Shown: positions 52,677-64,000, counted from the stretch's first letter. The stretch: DNA of 64,000 nt from Crossiella sp. CA-258035 (GCF_030064675.1 NZ_CP116413.1:4186001-4250000); one strand, 5' to 3'. Translations and numbers: made by a program. The notes: a model not told the origin generated them from the letters alone.

Positions 52677-54112
52677 CCCGCGATCCCCGCCCAGAACCCG
52701 CACTGGTGTTCCACGGCGGGATTGGTCGCAGCCCTGCCCAGCTGTCGCACGGCCGGCGACTGCGGCCAGGACAACCGCTCGCCGCGGGCGAAAGCGGTCC
52801 AGTGCCGCAGCACCTCCGCCGACAGCGCGTGCTGCGCCGGAGTGGTCAGCTCGGGCAGCACCCCGGGGGAGTCGAACAGGTACGCCAGTTCGGCCCCGTG
52901 GTACGCGCCGAGCGGCAGGTCCTTGGGCGGTGGCAGCAACGACGGCGCGGTGCGGTCGGCGAACTCGAAGGAGTGGGTGGGCGTCACCGCGCGGAGCAGC
53001 CGCGCCGTCTCCAGGGTCGGGCAGGCCCAGACCCGGTCGGTCATCGCGTCGCTCCACGCGGCGATCGGCGAACCGTGCGCGGCGACCGGGTAGCGCGCCA
53101 GCACCTGCCCGGCCTTGGCGCCGAAGGCGGTGGCGGCCAGTTCGCGGTAGTGGGCCTCGGTGATCGTCTGCTCGGCGCCCGGCCTGGCGAAGAAGGAGCC
53201 GAAGAGCCTGCCCTCGTCCCGGGTGTGGCCGATCAGCACCGGCACCGGCAGCACGTGTCCCTTGCGCAACGCCTCGAGCGGCCGTTCGGGCAGCACCGGA
53301 CCGCCGTAGGCCAGGTGCGTGAAACCGGCGGCGAGCGGCTCGGCGAGCAGTTCCGCCGCGCTGGGCTCGCGCAGGCAGTCCACCGTCGGGCAGTGGCGCG
53401 CCGCGGCCAGTGCCGCGCCCTGGGCCTGCACCCGTTCGGTGCTCAGGAACGGTGATCCCGGCCGGACCCCGGGCGCGGTGCCGTTGGCCGGCCAGTCCAT
53501 CGCGCAGGACCCGCTCTGGATGATCGCCCGCTGGAACAGGCGCGCTGCGGCCGGCGCTCAGCCCACCAGCGGGCTCGCCCGCGCCACGGTGACCGCGCTG
53601 GGATCGCCACCGAAGGCGGAAGCGTTGCGCCGTAACCAGTGCAGCGCGGCGAGCTGGTCGAGCACGCCGTAGGAACCGGAGTCCCGGCCGAGGCCCGGGT
53701 GTCCGGATTAGCCGAAGACGCCCAGCCGGTAGTTGACGGTGACCACACGACCCGGCCGCTGGCCACCATTGGTGCAGCCACACCAACACCGGGTGCGGAT
53801 CCCTCGTCACGGGGTGGTGACGTTGCGGTACAAGCAGTCCTCGTTGACGCTCAACGGTTTCTGCCGAGAACGCCCTGGGCGCAGATCGAGCCCGGCGCGA
53901 TAGCCGCCCTGACTCCCGGCCACAGGGGTTGCCAGCCCAGTCGTCCGGTCGGTGGCGCGGCGAACGGGATTTGTTGGAAACCGCAGTGATCCGCGTTGAC
54001 CGCGCTGCACACGACCCCGGAGTCGGTGCGGCGCCGACTCCGGGTCGTGCGGAGGGCTCACGGTGCCACCGGCCGGCGCGGTGGTGATCGTGAGCAGCAG
54101 TCTTGTGATCAT
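52673..54112 (-). pseudogene. Decayed type-B carboxylesterase (pNB-esterase-like)
   Basis: On the minus strand the pieces of a type-B carboxylesterase appear in order. They are the N-terminal SVNEDCLYRNVTTP (frame ending 53807), [31 protein letters not shown] with [11 protein letters not shown], and an intact C-terminal frame (52673-53500). Between them are an in-frame TGA (53558-53560) and TAA (53708-53710), a frameshift and deletion at the HGGG oxyanion region, and a deletion that removed the GESAG nucleophile. No functional enzyme can be made. The C-terminal 275 residues remain open. Decay lies at the edge of the PKS cluster. Confidence 0.85.
54010..54049 (-). terminator. Terminator hairpin after the PKS operon
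   Basis: CACGACCCCGGAGTCGG (54010-54026) pairs with CCGACTCCGGGTCGTG (54034-54049), with one bulged C. A 16-bp stem about 90 bases after the PKS stop at 54139, lacking a U-run. The spacer 54113-54138 holds no gene. It also falls in the remains of the esterase pseudogene. Confidence 0.65.
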
Positions 54113-54138
54113 CGTGGCCCCCGGCTCGCCGAGCGCTC

Positions 54139-57100
54139 CTACCGACCGGTCGGCAGCACCTCCGGCAGCCAGGCGTGCAGGCGGGACGCGACCTCCTCGG
54201 CGTGCCGGGACAGCATGGTGAAGTGGTCCCCGGGGACGGACTCCTGGCGGTGCACCAGGGACCGCGGGAAGCGGCGGTCGGTGGGGTTGACCGCGATGCC
54301 GCCGACGCCGTCGCGGGCGGTCAGGTGCAGGATCGGCGCGCGGACCGGTTGCGGGGTCCAGTCGCCGAACATGCGGTTGTAGCCGCCCATCGCGCCGATC
54401 TGGCCGGTGGTGGTGGCGGTGCGGCCGGGCTGGGCCACCGAGGCGCTCATGAGGTCGCGGCGGCGGATCTGCTCCTGCATGAACTCGCTCTGCACCTCGG
54501 TTTGGGCCGCCTCGGCCTCCGGCAGGTAGGTGTCGATGAGCACCAGGGCGGGCACCTCAACGCCATCGGCTTCCAGTTGTTCGACCAGGCCGTGGGCCAG
54601 GTAGCCGCCGGAGGAGTAGCCGACCAGGACGTAGGGCGTGTCGGCGAAGCGGGACAGCACCGCCCTGGCCAGCATGCGGAACAGGGCCGGGCGGTCGGCG
54701 GGGAGGGGGATGTCGCCGTCGAAGCCGGGGGCCCACAGGGACCAGACCTCGGCGGCGGGGCGCAGGGCCGAGTGCAGGTAGGTGTAGGGCAGGTCCAGGT
54801 TGGGGAAGATCGGCGGGGTGAGGCCGATGAGCAGTGGGCCGTCGCCGCCGTCGCCGACCTTGATCAGGCGGGCCAGGTCCCTGGGGTCCTCGCGGTCGAA
54901 GGTTTCCCTGGTTTCGGAGACCGCGCGGGCCAATCGCAGGGCGGCGTTGAGCTTTCCGCTCTCGATCGCGCCGATGTAGACCGACGCGAGGCTGTCCGAG
55001 GTCTCTGGTGACTCCTTGGTTGGCACCGGCTCGGGGACCGGGGTGGACAGGGTGTCCTGTTCGGCCATCTCGGCCAGTTTCTCGGCCGCGAGTTCGGCCA
55101 GGTCGGTGACGGTGGGGTAGTTGAGGATGTCGCCGAGGCTGAACTCGATGCCGGTGGCGGTGCTGACCCGGCCGCGCAACTGCATGGCGCTCAACGACTC
55201 CAGGCCCTGGTCCCGGAACGTCGTCTCCAGCGGCACGTCCGCCGAGGTCGGGTGGTCCAGCACCACGGCGACGTGACTGCGGATCACGTCGACCAGCTCG
55301 GCCTCGCGGTCCTCCTCCGGCAGCACCCACAGCCGGGCCGCCGGCGAGACCGGGCCGCCGGTGGGCAGGGCCTGGCCGTCTGAGGTGAGGCGGGGGTTCT
55401 GCCATTCCCGGTGCAGCCAGTAGCGGTCCCGCTGGAAGGCGTAGCCGGGCAGCGAGACCCGCTGTGCGCCGGTGCCCGCGAACACCGCCTGCCAGTCGAT
55501 GGCCACCCCGGCGATGTAGGCCTCACCGAGCGCGCGCACGAACCGGGACAGACCGGCGTCCTCGCGGTGCAGGGTCTGCACCGCGAGCGCGGAAACCCCT
55601 GCCGCGCCAATGGACTCACTCACCGGGTGCACCAACAGCGGGTGCGCGCTGACCTCGATGAACACCCGGTGCCCGTCGGTCAGCATGGCTTGCGCCGCGC
55701 GGTCGAAGCGGACCGGTTCGCGAACGGTGCGGTACCAGTACTCGCCGTCCAGCGGCTCGGTGTCGATCCACTGTCCACTGTGGCCGGACACCAGCGGAAC
55801 CGTGGGTTTCGCGGGCAGCAGCGGGGCCAGCGCGGCGACCAGGTCCGCGTGCAGCGGTTCCATCCGGGGGGTGTGCGAGGCGACCTCGATCTGCACCCGG
55901 CGGGCCCGGATTCCCCTGCTGCCACAGCGTTCCAGCAGCTCCTCGATCGCCTCCACGTCACCGGCGACGGTGACCGCGAAGGGGCTGTTCACCGCGGCGA
56001 TCCAGAGCCGGTCGGTCCGGTCCGCGAACAGCGCGCGGGCATCGGACTCCGGCAGCGGCAAGGCCAGCATCCCGGCGGGGCCGTCGTCCAGGGCGGCCAT
56101 CAGGCGGCCTCGGGTGGCCGCGACCCGCATCGCGTCCGGCAGGGACAGCGCGCCGGCGGCCCAGGCCGCGGCGATCTCGCCGAGGGAGTGCCCGGCCACC
56201 GCGCCGGGGTGCACGCCGACCGAGCGCCACAGCGCGGTCAGCGCGATCATCACCGCCACGTTGGCCACCTGCACCACATCCGGGCGGTGCACCGGCGGCG
56301 CGCCCGGTTCGCCGCGCAGCACCTCGCCGAGGGACCAGGAGACGAACGGGGTGACCGCCTTCTCGCACTCGGCCAGCTGGGTGCGGAAGACCTCCGACTC
56401 GGCGCTGAGCGCGGTGGCCATGCCCGCCCACTGCATGCCGTGGCCGGGGAACAGGAAGGCGGTGCCGCCGTCGCCGACCGCGTTGCCCGCGATCACCGCG
56501 TGCGAACCTCGGTGGGTGGCCAGTGCGGCCAGCGCCTCGGTGAGGTCGTCCAGGGTGCGGCCGAAGACGACCGCGCGGCAGGGCAGGTGACCGCGCTGGG
56601 TGGCCAGCGAGCAGGCCAGGTCCAGTGGGTCCGGCGCGGTCCGGCGCACGTGCTCCAGCAGCGCATTGGCTTGTGCGGGCAGGGCTTCCGGGGTTTTCGC
56701 CGAGAGCAGCCAGGGCAGCAGCGGGAGGCTCCTGGTGGCGGCCGGGGCAGGCTCGGGGACGGTGTCGGCCTGTTCCAGGATGACGTGGGCGTTGGTGCCG
56801 CTGACGCCGAAGGCGGACACCCCGGCCCGGCGCGGGCGGCCGGTCTCCGGCCACGGCACGGACTTGTTGGCCAGCGCCAGCGCGCCGCTGTCCCAGTCCA
56901 CCCTCGGGTTCGGCTCGTCGACACCGACCGTGCCGGGCAGCACGCCGTGCCGCATGGCCAGCAACACCTTCAGCACCCCGGCCACGCCGGCCGCGGCCTG
57001 GGTGTGCCCGAGGTTGGACTTCACCGCGCCGACCAGCAGCGGCCGGTCCGCGGCGCGGGCGCGGCCGTAGGTGGCCAGCAGGGCCTCGGCCTCGATCGGG

Positions 57101-58146
57101 TCGCCGAGCGGGGTGCCGGTGCCGTGCGCCTCCACCACGTCGACGTCGGCGGCGGCGAGCCCGGCCGAGGTCAGCGCAGCGGTGATCACGCGTTGCTGGG
57201 AGGGTCCGTTCGGCGCGGTCAGGCCGCTGGAGGTGCCGTCGGAGTTGACCGCGGAGCCGCGCAGCAGCGCGAGCACCTGGTGGCCGTTGCGGCGGGCCTC
57301 GGAAAGTCGTTCCAGCACCAGGATTCCAGCGCCCTCGCCCCAGGCGGTGCCGTCGGCGTTGGCGGCGAAGGGTTTGCAGCGGCCGTCCGGGGCCAGCGCG
57401 CGCTGCTGGCTGAACTCCACGAACAGCACCGGGCTGGACAGCACGGTGACGCCACCGGCCAGCGCCAGCGAGCACTCGCCGTTGCGCAGGGCCTGCGCGG
57501 CCAGGTGCAGGCTGACCAGCGAGGAGGAGCAGGCGGTGTCCACGGTGACGGACGGGCCTTCAAATCCGAAGAAGTAGGACAGCCGCCCGGAGGTCACGCT
57601 GGGCGCGTTGCCGATGGAGAACTGGCCGACCAGCTCTTGCGGCACCTCGGTCACCGCCGCCAGGTAGTCCGCATTGGACAGTCCGATGTAGACACCGGTG
57701 CGACTGCCGCGCAGGCTCACCGGGTCGATCCCGGCGTCGGCCAGGGCCTGCCAGGCGACCTCCATGACGATCCGCTGCTGCGGGTCCATGCCCAGTGCCT
57801 CGCGCGGGGAGATGCCGAAGAAGCCGGGGTCGAACTCGGCCGCCCCGGTCAGGAACCCGCCCGCGCGCACGTAGGACTTGCCAGGGGTGCCCGGCTCCGG
57901 GTGGTACACCGCCTCCGGCGTCCAGCCCCGGTCCGCCGGGAACTCGGTGATCACATCGCGGCCGTCGGCGAGCACCTCCCACAGCTCGTCGGCGGAGCTG
58001 ACGCCGCCGCCGAACCGGCAGCCCATGCCCACCACCGCGATCGGGTCCTCCGCGGGGTTCTCCAGCTCCCGCAGGCGTTCCCTGGTGCGGTGCAGCTCCG
58101 CGGTCACCCGCTTGAAGTAGTCGAGGAGTTTGGGGTCATCGGACAT
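54139..58146 (-). CDS. Type I PKS terminal module: KS-AT-ACP-TE
   Basis: A 1335-residue final extension module. N-terminal docking helix (1-30); KS about 33-455 with C206 (DTACSSS), H341 (EAHGTGT) and H381 (KSNLGH); AT about 560-870 with S654 (GHSLGE) and VASH at 755-758, a methylmalonyl-type signature; no KR, DH or ER; ACP about 945-1020 with S984 in GLESLS; TE about 1100-1335 with S1178 (GYSSG) and H1308 (GDHF). The beta-keto group is left unreduced before TE release, as in the narbonolide/pikromycin last module (KS-AT-ACP-TE of similar size). The ACP motif is ES rather than the usual DS. Three bases separate it from the upstream PKS gene. Confidence 0.93.
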   Translation of the reverse strand: MSDDPKLLDYFKRVTAELHRTRERLRELENPAEDPIAVVGMGCRFGGGVSSADELWEVLADGRDVITEFPADRGWTPEAVYHPEPGTPGKSYVRAGGFLTGAAEFDPGFFGISPREALGMDPQQRIVMEVAWQALADAGIDPVSLRGSRTGVYIGLSNADYLAAVTEVPQELVGQFSIGNAPSVTSGRLSYFFGFEGPSVTVDTACSSSLVSLHLAAQALRNGECSLALAGGVTVLSSPVLFVEFSQQRALAPDGRCKPFAANADGTAWGEGAGILVLERLSEARRNGHQVLALLRGSAVNSDGTSSGLTAPNGPSQQRVITAALTSAGLAAADVDVVEAHGTGTPLGDPIEAEALLATYGRARAADRPLLVGAVKSNLGHTQAAAGVAGVLKVLLAMRHGVLPGTVGVDEPNPRVDWDSGALALANKSVPWPETGRPRRAGVSAFGVSGTNAHVILEQADTVPEPAPAATRSLPLLPWLLSAKTPEALPAQANALLEHVRRTAPDPLDLACSLATQRGHLPCRAVVFGRTLDDLTEALAALATHRGSHAVIAGNAVGDGGTAFLFPGHGMQWAGMATALSAESEVFRTQLAECEKAVTPFVSWSLGEVLRGEPGAPPVHRPDVVQVANVAVMIALTALWRSVGVHPGAVAGHSLGEIAAAWAAGALSLPDAMRVAATRGRLMAALDDGPAGMLALPLPESDARALFADRTDRLWIAAVNSPFAVTVAGDVEAIEELLERCGSRGIRARRVQIEVASHTPRMEPLHADLVAALAPLLPAKPTVPLVSGHSGQWIDTEPLDGEYWYRTVREPVRFDRAAQAMLTDGHRVFIEVSAHPLLVHPVSESIGAAGVSALAVQTLHREDAGLSRFVRALGEAYIAGVAIDWQAVFAGTGAQRVSLPGYAFQRDRYWLHREWQNPRLTSDGQALPTGGPVSPAARLWVLPEEDREAELVDVIRSHVAVVLDHPTSADVPLETTFRDQGLESLSAMQLRGRVSTATGIEFSLGDILNYPTVTDLAELAAEKLAEMAEQDTLSTPVPEPVPTKESPETSDSLASVYIGAIESGKLNAALRLARAVSETRETFDREDPRDLARLIKVGDGGDGPLLIGLTPPIFPNLDLPYTYLHSALRPAAEVWSLWAPGFDGDIPLPADRPALFRMLARAVLSRFADTPYVLVGYSSGGYLAHGLVEQLEADGVEVPALVLIDTYLPEAEAAQTEVQSEFMQEQIRRRDLMSASVAQPGRTATTTGQIGAMGGYNRMFGDWTPQPVRAPILHLTARDGVGGIAVNPTDRRFPRSLVHRQESVPGDHFTMLSRHAEEVASRLHAWLPEVLPTGR

Positions 58147-58149
58147 GGC

Positions 58150-61100
58150 TCAGTTTTCCTTTCCCGGACCCAGTTCGCGGTCCACGAAGGCGTACAACTC
58201 CTCGACCGAGGCGGCGGTCAGCTCCGCCGCGACGTCCTGGCCCTGCTCCTCGCCGAGGGCGGCGAGCAGTCCCCGCAGGCGCTGGCGCAGCGCGCCGCGC
58301 TGTTCCTCGCTCAGCACCCGTTGCCGCACCGCGTCTTCTAGCGCGGTCAGCTCGGCGACCTCGGCTCCGGTGTCCTGGGCGTCGGGGGCGATCTCCTGGC
58401 CGAGGTGCCCGGCCAGCGCGGCCGGGGTGGGGTGGTCGAACACCAGCGTCGCGGGCAGCCGCAGCCCGGTGGCGCTGTTGATCCGGTTGCGCAGCTCCAC
58501 CGAGCTGAGCGAGTCGAAGCCGAGGTCACCGAAGGCGCCCTCGGCCGGCACGTCGTCGGCGGAGGTGTAGCCGAGCACGGCGGCGACGTGCCCGCGCACC
58601 AGGTTGGTCAGCTGCCGGTCGCGTTCCTCGGGGCTCAGCCCGGCCAGCCGTCGCGCCAGCGCCTGCGGGGTCTCCGCGGGTGCGCCGCCGCGCTGGCCGG
58701 CGGCGGTGCGCCGGGCCGAGCGCCGCACCACATCGCGCAGCAGCGGCGGGATCTGGTCCGCGCCCAGCTTGGCGATCACGCCGAGGTCGACCCGGAACGG
58801 GACCAGGTGGTCCCGGCCGGAGGCCAGCGCGGCTTCCCACAGCGCGATGCCCTGGGCCTCGGTCAGGCCGCGGACGCCGGTGCGGTCCAGCCGGGCCTGG
58901 TTGGCCGCGGTGATGGTGGCGGCCATGCCGTCCTGCTCGGCCGCGGCCCACAGGCCCCAGGCCAGCGAGACACCGCCGGGCCGGCCGCTGACCAGTGCGT
59001 CCAGGAAGCTGTTGGCCGCCGCGTACGCGCCCTGCCCCGCGGTGCCGAACACCCCGGCGGCGGAGGAGAAGCAGGCGAACAGCGGCAGGTCGAGGTCCTT
59101 GGTCAGCTCGTGCAGGTGCCAGCCGCCGTCGACCTTGGGCCGCAACACGTTCTCCAGCTGCTCCGGCGTCAGCGTCTCCACCGTGCTGTCGTCGAGCACC
59201 CCCGCGGCGTGGATCACCGCGGTCAGCGGCCGGTCGGCCGGAATGTCGGACAGCACCCGCTCGACATCCGCGCGCACCGCCACATCGCCTTGCGCCAGCA
59301 CGGTTTCCGCGCCCAGCTCGGTCAGTGCGTCGACCAGCTCGGGCGGAGCGGCACCGCGCCGGGACAGCAGCACGATCCGCCGCGCGCCCTGGGCCGCCAG
59401 GTGCCGGGCGAACACCGCGCCCAGCTGCCCGCCACCACCGGTGATCAGCACGGTGCCCTCGGGATCGAGCGGCCGCTGGCCGTCGCCTGGGGTGGCGCGG
59501 TGCAGGCGGGGCGCGTAGACCGCGCCGTCGCGCAGGGCCACCTGCGGTTCGCGGGCGGCCTGCGCGGTGGACACGGCGAGCCGGGGCCAGGAGCGCAGGT
59601 CGTCGGTGTCGACCAACAGGATCCGGCCGGGGTGCTCCATCTGCGCCGAGCGGGCGAGGCCCCAGGCGGCGGCGGTGACCGGGTCGGGCCGCTCGCCGGG
59701 GGTGACCGCGAGGGCCTGCTGGGAGCAGAGCACCAGCGCGGAGTCGGCGAAACGCGGGTCGGTCAGCCAGTCCCGCAGCAGCGCGGCGAGGTCGCCGACG
59801 GCGGTGCGCACGGCCGAGGTGAGCTCGCCCGCGGGGTGGTCGATCCGGGCGAACACGGCTTCCGGCACGGGATTTCCGGCGTCGACCAGCGCACCGAGGG
59901 CGGGCAGGTCGGGCACCCGGTCCGGCGCCTGCCCGTCGAGCGCGACCCAGTTCTCCACCGCCGATTCTGAGCCGAAGGTCAGCGGCAACTGGACCCAGTC
60001 CTGCGCGAACAGCGCCGAGTCGTCCTCCTCGGCGGCGTGCAGGTGGGCCGCGTCGGCGGGCAGCGGCCGGAACAGCAGCGAGTCGACGGTGGCCACCGTG
60101 GCGCCGGAGCCGTCGGCCAGGGTGATCGCCACATCGCCGTCGTCGCCGGTGATGCGCACCCGCAGCATCGAGGCGCCGGAGGCGAACAGTGACAGCCCGG
60201 ACCAGGAGAACGGCATCGAGCCGTGGCCCTCGTCGACGGTGTCCAGCTGCGGGCCGAGGCCGACCGCGTGCAGCACCGCGTCCAGCAGCGCCGGGTGCAG
60301 GTTGTACCGGGACGCGTCGCCCGCGGCCTCCACCGGCAGTGCGACCTCGGCGAACATCTCCGGACCGGCCGGGGTGTCCCGCCGCCACAGCGTGCGCAGG
60401 CTGCGGAAGGCGCCCTGGTAGGAGAAGTGGCGGCCGGCCACCACCTCGTCGTAGACCTCGGAGACGTCGATCTCGGTGACCTCGGCCGGCGGCCACTGCA
60501 CCAGCGCGGCCTCGGGCACCGCGGTGCGCACGCCGATGAAACCGGTGGCGTGCCCGCGCCAGCGACCGGAGTCGTTGTCCGGCCGGGAGAAGACCCGCAC
60601 GGAGCGGCGGCCGGAGTCCTCCTCGCCGCCGAGCACCACCTGGATCTGCACCCCGCCGGTCTCCGGCAGTGCCAGCGGCGCCTGCACGGTCAGCTCCTCC
60701 ACCGCGTCGCAGCCGACCTGCTCGCCCGCGGCCAGCGCGAACTCCAGGAACGCGGTGCCGGCCAGGATCGGCACGCCGCGCACCTGGTGCCCGGACAGCC
60801 ACGGCTGGTCCTGCAGGGACAGGAGGCCGGTGAGCACCACGCCGTCGCCCTCGGCGGTGGCCAGCACCGCGCCCAGCAGCGGGTGCCCGGCTGCGGCCAG
60901 GCCGGCGGACCTCAGGTTGACCGAGTCGCCGTCGGGCACCAGCCAGTAGTGCTCGTGCTGGAAGGCGTAGGTGGGCAGGTCGACCAGCCGGGCGGGCGCG
61001 GGCGGCAGCACCGCGGACCAGTCCAGGTCGATGCCGCGGGTGTGCAGCTCGCCGAGAGCGCGCAGCAGGCTCTCCGCCTCGTCGTGGTCCTTGCGCAGGG

Positions 61101-63639
61101 CCGGAACCGCCGCTTCGGCCGGGCCCGCGTCCTGCCGGGACAGCGCGGTGAGCACCGCGTCCGGGCCGAGCTCCAGCAGCGTGCCGACCCCGTTGGCCCG
61201 CGCGGTGACCAGCCCGTCGTGGAACCGGACCGCCTGGCGCACGTGCTCGACCCAGTAGCCCGGGTCGCGCAGCTGCTGGTTGGTGGCGACTTCACCGGTC
61301 AGATTGGAGATCACCGGTATAACCGGTTCCGCACTGGTCAAACCGGTGACCACCTGTTTGAACTCGGCCAGCATGGGTTCCATCAGCGGGGAGTGGAAGG
61401 CGTGGCTGACCCGCAGCCGCTTGGTCTTGCGACCGTCGGCGGCCCACTGCGCCGCCAGCGCCTCGACCTCGGCGGCGGCACCGGAGATGACCACCGAGTC
61501 GGCCGAGTTCACCGCCGCGACGGACACCAGGTGCTCGCGCCCGGCCAGCGCGGCGGCCACCTCCGCCTCGGTGCCCTGCACGGCCACCATCGCGCCACCG
61601 GCGGGCAGCGCGGCCATCAGCCTGCCGCGTGCGGCGACCAGCCGGGCCGCGTCGGCCACCGGCCAGACCCCGGCCACGTGCGCCGCGGTGATCTCGCCGA
61701 TGGAGTGCCCGAGCAGGTAGGCAGGCCGCAGGCCGCAGGACTCGGCCAGCCGGTACAGCGCCACCTCCACCGCAAACAGTGCGGCCTGGGCGAAGTCGGT
61801 GCGGTGCAGCAGCTCCTCGTCCTCGGCCAGCACCTCGCGCAGCGGGCGGGGCAGGTGCTCGTCCAGGTGCCCGCACACCTCCTCGAAGGCGGCGGCGAAG
61901 GCAGGGAAGACCTCGGCCATCCGCAGGCCCATGCCGAGCCGCTGCGCGCCCTGACCGGTGAACAGCACCCCGAGCGAGCCACTGGCGACCGCGCCGTCCG
62001 TGGTCTCCGCGCGGCGGCGCAGCTCCGCGACCAGCTCGGCCTTGTCCCGGCCGAAGACGGTGAGGCGGTGCCGGAAGTGGGTCCGCCCGGTGGCCAGCGC
62101 GTGCGCGATGCCCTCGGCGGTGGCCTGGTCCCGCTCGGCGAACTCGGCCAGCCGGGCGGCCTGGGCGCGCAGCGCACTGGGCGTCTTGCCGGAGACCGTC
62201 CACGGCAGCAGCGGCAACTCAGTGTCCACAGTGGACATCTCTTCGGCCGGTGGTTCCTCGAGGATGATGTGCGCGTTGGTGCCGCTGATCCCGAAGGAGG
62301 ACACCCCGGCCCGCCGCGGCCGTCCGTTGGCAGGCCAGTCGACCGCCTCGGCCAGCACGTTGACCGCGTCCACGCCCCAGTCCACCTTGGGCGTCGGCGC
62401 GTCCACGTGCAGCGACTTCGGCACCCGCCCGTGCCGCATCGCCATGATCATCTTGATCGCGCCGGCCACCCCGGCCGCGGCCTGGGTGTGCCCGATGTTG
62501 GACTTCAGCGAACCCAGCCACAGCGGCCGGCCCGTCGGCCGGTGCTCGCCGTAGGTGGCCACCAGCGCGGTGCCCTCGATCGGGTCGCCCAGCGGGGTGC
62601 CGGTGCCGTGCGCCTCCACCACGTCGACCTCGGCGGGGGAGAGGTTCGCATCGGCCAGTGCGGCCCTGATCACCTCCTGCTGCGCGGTCCCGTTCGGCGC
62701 GGACAGGCCGTTGCTGGTGCCGTCCTGGTTGATCGCCGAACCGCGCAGCAGCGCCAGCACCTGGTGGCCGTTGCGCCGGGCGTCGCTGAGGCGTTCCAGC
62801 AGCAGCAGTCCGGCCCCCTCGGCCCAGATCGCGCCGTTGGCCGCGGCGGCGAATGCCTTGCTGCGCGCGTCGCGGGAGGTCACGCCCTGGCCGCAGAACT
62901 CGACGAAGGTGCCGGGGGTGGACAGCACGGTCACCCCACCGGCCAGCGCCAGCCCGCACTCACCCGCGCGCAGCGCCCGCGCGGCCAGGTGCGTTGCCAC
63001 CAAAGAGGAAGAGCAGGCGGTGTCGATGGTGACCGCGGGCCCGCTGAAGTCGAAGGCGAAGGCCACCCGCCCGGAGATCACGCTCATCGTGCTGCCGGTG
63101 ATCGCGTACTGGGAGTACTGCGTGGTGCCCTGCCACAACATCTGGTAGTCGTTGCTCGACGCCCCGGCGAAGACCCCGGTCCGGCTGCCTGCCACGGATT
63201 CCGGCCGGATCCCGGCGGACTCGAATGCCTCCCAGGTGAGCTCCAGCATCAGCCGCTGCTGCGGGTCCATCACCAGCGCCTCCTTCGGCGAGATGCCGAA
63301 GAAGCCCGCGTCGAACTGCCCCGCCCCGTCCAGGAACCCGCCCTCGCGCACGTAGGTCCGGCGGGCCTGCGGGGAGTTCGGGTCGGGGTCGTAGAGCTCC
63401 TCGATCGGCCAGTGCCGGTCACGCGGGAACTCCGAGATCGCGTCCACCCCGCCGTCGACCAGGTCCCACAGCGCGGCCGGGGAGTCGACGCCGCCGGGCA
63501 GGCGGCAGGACATGCCGATCACCGCGATCGGCTCGTCATCGCGCTGTTCGGCCGCGCGCAGACGCTCCCTGGTGGCGAGCAGGTCCGCGGTCACCTTCTT
63601 CAGGTACTGGCGGATCTTGCCGTCGTCGACTGTGGACAC
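58150..63639 (-). CDS. Type I PKS module: KS-AT-DH-KR-ACP
   Basis: A 1829-residue extension module. Docking helix (1-30); KS about 35-460 with C209, H344 and H384; AT about 558-860 with S646 (GHSIGE) and HAFH at 746-749, malonyl-specific; DH about 918-1195 with H951 ([10 protein letters not shown]) and D1120 ([10 protein letters not shown]); KR about 1395-1575 with TGGGGQLG, K1502, S1525/1526, Y1539, N1543 and LDD at 1482-1484, a B-type marker; ACP about 1685-1755 with S1710 (GFDSL). No ER. It should add two carbons and leave a trans double bond. The DH motif ends in Ala instead of Pro. GTG at 63639 follows GAGGTG. Docks onto the KS-AT-ACP-TE protein. Confidence 0.94.
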   Translation of the reverse strand: MSTVDDGKIRQYLKKVTADLLATRERLRAAEQRDDEPIAVIGMSCRLPGGVDSPAALWDLVDGGVDAISEFPRDRHWPIEELYDPDPNSPQARRTYVREGGFLDGAGQFDAGFFGISPKEALVMDPQQRLMLELTWEAFESAGIRPESVAGSRTGVFAGASSNDYQMLWQGTTQYSQYAITGSTMSVISGRVAFAFDFSGPAVTIDTACSSSLVATHLAARALRAGECGLALAGGVTVLSTPGTFVEFCGQGVTSRDARSKAFAAAANGAIWAEGAGLLLLERLSDARRNGHQVLALLRGSAINQDGTSNGLSAPNGTAQQEVIRAALADANLSPAEVDVVEAHGTGTPLGDPIEGTALVATYGEHRPTGRPLWLGSLKSNIGHTQAAAGVAGAIKMIMAMRHGRVPKSLHVDAPTPKVDWGVDAVNVLAEAVDWPANGRPRRAGVSSFGISGTNAHIILEEPPAEEMSTVDTELPLLPWTVSGKTPSALRAQAARLAEFAERDQATAEGIAHALATGRTHFRHRLTVFGRDKAELVAELRRRAETTDGAVASGSLGVLFTGQGAQRLGMGLRMAEVFPAFAAAFEEVCGHLDEHLPRPLREVLAEDEELLHRTDFAQAALFAVEVALYRLAESCGLRPAYLLGHSIGEITAAHVAGVWPVADAARLVAARGRLMAALPAGGAMVAVQGTEAEVAAALAGREHLVSVAAVNSADSVVISGAAAEVEALAAQWAADGRKTKRLRVSHAFHSPLMEPMLAEFKQVVTGLTSAEPVIPVISNLTGEVATNQQLRDPGYWVEHVRQAVRFHDGLVTARANGVGTLLELGPDAVLTALSRQDAGPAEAAVPALRKDHDEAESLLRALGELHTRGIDLDWSAVLPPAPARLVDLPTYAFQHEHYWLVPDGDSVNLRSAGLAAAGHPLLGAVLATAEGDGVVLTGLLSLQDQPWLSGHQVRGVPILAGTAFLEFALAAGEQVGCDAVEELTVQAPLALPETGGVQIQVVLGGEEDSGRRSVRVFSRPDNDSGRWRGHATGFIGVRTAVPEAALVQWPPAEVTEIDVSEVYDEVVAGRHFSYQGAFRSLRTLWRRDTPAGPEMFAEVALPVEAAGDASRYNLHPALLDAVLHAVGLGPQLDTVDEGHGSMPFSWSGLSLFASGASMLRVRITGDDGDVAITLADGSGATVATVDSLLFRPLPADAAHLHAAEEDDSALFAQDWVQLPLTFGSESAVENWVALDGQAPDRVPDLPALGALVDAGNPVPEAVFARIDHPAGELTSAVRTAVGDLAALLRDWLTDPRFADSALVLCSQQALAVTPGERPDPVTAAAWGLARSAQMEHPGRILLVDTDDLRSWPRLAVSTAQAAREPQVALRDGAVYAPRLHRATPGDGQRPLDPEGTVLITGGGGQLGAVFARHLAAQGARRIVLLSRRGAAPPELVDALTELGAETVLAQGDVAVRADVERVLSDIPADRPLTAVIHAAGVLDDSTVETLTPEQLENVLRPKVDGGWHLHELTKDLDLPLFACFSSAAGVFGTAGQGAYAAANSFLDALVSGRPGGVSLAWGLWAAAEQDGMAATITAANQARLDRTGVRGLTEAQGIALWEAALASGRDHLVPFRVDLGVIAKLGADQIPPLLRDVVRRSARRTAAGQRGGAPAETPQALARRLAGLSPEERDRQLTNLVRGHVAAVLGYTSADDVPAEGAFGDLGFDSLSSVELRNRINSATGLRLPATLVFDHPTPAALAGHLGQEIAPDAQDTGAEVAELTALEDAVRQRVLSEEQRGALRQRLRGLLAALGEEQGQDVAAELTAASVEELYAFVDRELGPGKEN

Positions 63640-63669
63640 TGGTTCACCTCGTGGACATGGCTGGCGGGA

Positions 63670-64000
63670 TCAGGCGGTGAAGGTGATGCGCTGGGTGTCG
63701 AGGCCGCGCACCACCACGTGCCTGCGGTAGCTCAGCGAGTCCTCGTGCACGTGGAACTCGCGCAGGCGCTCGGCGACCGTGCGGAAGACGATCTGTGCCT
63801 CCAGCTTGGCCAGGCTGTTGCCCAGGCAGTAGTGCGCGCCGACGCCGAAGGCCAGGCCCATGCTCTTGCTGCGCCGCTGGATCCGGAACTCATCGGCCTG
63901 CGGGAACTCCCGCTCGTCCCGGTTGCCCGAGCCGATCACCAGCGTGACGATGGTGTCCTTGTCGATGTCGATCCCGTTGACCCGCTTGCCTTCCAGCGCG
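63670..64000 (-). CDS. Cytochrome P450, C-terminal part (continues past the window)
   Basis: The last about 109 residues of a P450, open to the right edge. The heme loop FGVGAHYCLGNSLAKLEAQI, with the Cys ligand, and the preceding IGSGNRDEREFP meander are diagnostic. It is the first gene visible on the minus strand before the PKS, 30 bases upstream of the DH-KR module start, so it is probably a cluster tailoring oxygenase. The start lies beyond 64000. Confidence 0.9.
   Translation of the reverse strand, partial: ALEGKRVNGIDIDKDTIVTLVIGSGNRDEREFPQADEFRIQRRSKSMGLAFGVGAHYCLGNSLAKLEAQIVFRTVAERLREFHVHEDSLSYRRHVVVRGLDTQRITFTA

Overview
The window is high-GC, densely packed DNA with many GTG starts and ATGA/GTGA stop-start overlaps. 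It carries large modular polyketide synthases, DUF5997, a rifamycin-associated element, a FurA-KatG pair and actinobacterial STAND/TPR and CGNR proteins. This fits a chromosomal segment of a filamentous actinomycete; a Pseudonocardiales member is my inference, not something the sequence proves. I saw no tRNA, rRNA, CRISPR array, insertion sequence or attachment site.

Layout. 1-4.2 kb: a small lipoprotein, a divergent DUF5997/LysR-substrate-domain pair, an M15 peptidase, a GNAT enzyme and a thioesterase-like protein. 4.2-7.8 kb: a two-gene rifamycin-defence operon (glycosyltransferase rgt, then RNA polymerase-protecting ATPase helR) behind a near-perfect rifamycin-associated element (RAE). 7.7-10.7 kb: furA-katG with a leaderless furA start. 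10.6-12.8 kb: a STAND (NB-ARC) ATPase with five 42-residue TPR units. 12.8-20.2 kb: two overlapping GH18 chitinase genes behind a DasR-like site, preceded by a coupled LysR/large-LuxR regulator pair. 20.3-25.4 kb: membrane protein, metallophosphoesterase, GNAT, secreted hydrolase-like protein, AI-2E family transporter.

25.4-32.1 kb: a sugar/solute uptake locus with a ROK repressor, Tat-lipoprotein binding protein, two permeases, an ATPase and a GH63-like glucosylglycerate/mannosylglycerate hydrolase, with a palindromic operator candidate. 32.1-37.3 kb: two ABC exporter-fold half-transporters and an O-methyltransferase, translationally coupled and preceded by an iron box; a MerR regulator is divergent. 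37.3-41.6 kb: Ser/Thr kinase, trypsin-like protease, small secreted peptide, epoxide hydrolase. 41.6-44.8 kb: a P450 with helically phased upstream repeats, and an ABC-F protein behind an arginine-rich leader peptide that looks like a ribosome-sensing attenuator. 44.8-52.7 kb: secreted protein, LuxR regulator, CGNR/MFS divergent pair, membrane proteins, a DsbA-VKOR oxidative folding pair and an alpha/beta hydrolase. 52.7-54.1 kb: a decayed type-B carboxylesterase. 54.1-64 kb: the 3' end of a type I PKS cluster (P450, KS-AT-DH-KR-ACP, KS-AT-ACP-TE), all on the minus strand and ending in a strong hairpin; the rest of the cluster lies beyond 64000.

The strongest themes are antibiotic sensing and defence (RAE-rgt-helR, ABC-F leader), nutrient-linked operons with visible operators (chitin, iron, compatible solute) and the end of a polyketide assembly line whose last module resembles the narbonolide-type KS-AT-ACP-TE terminus.
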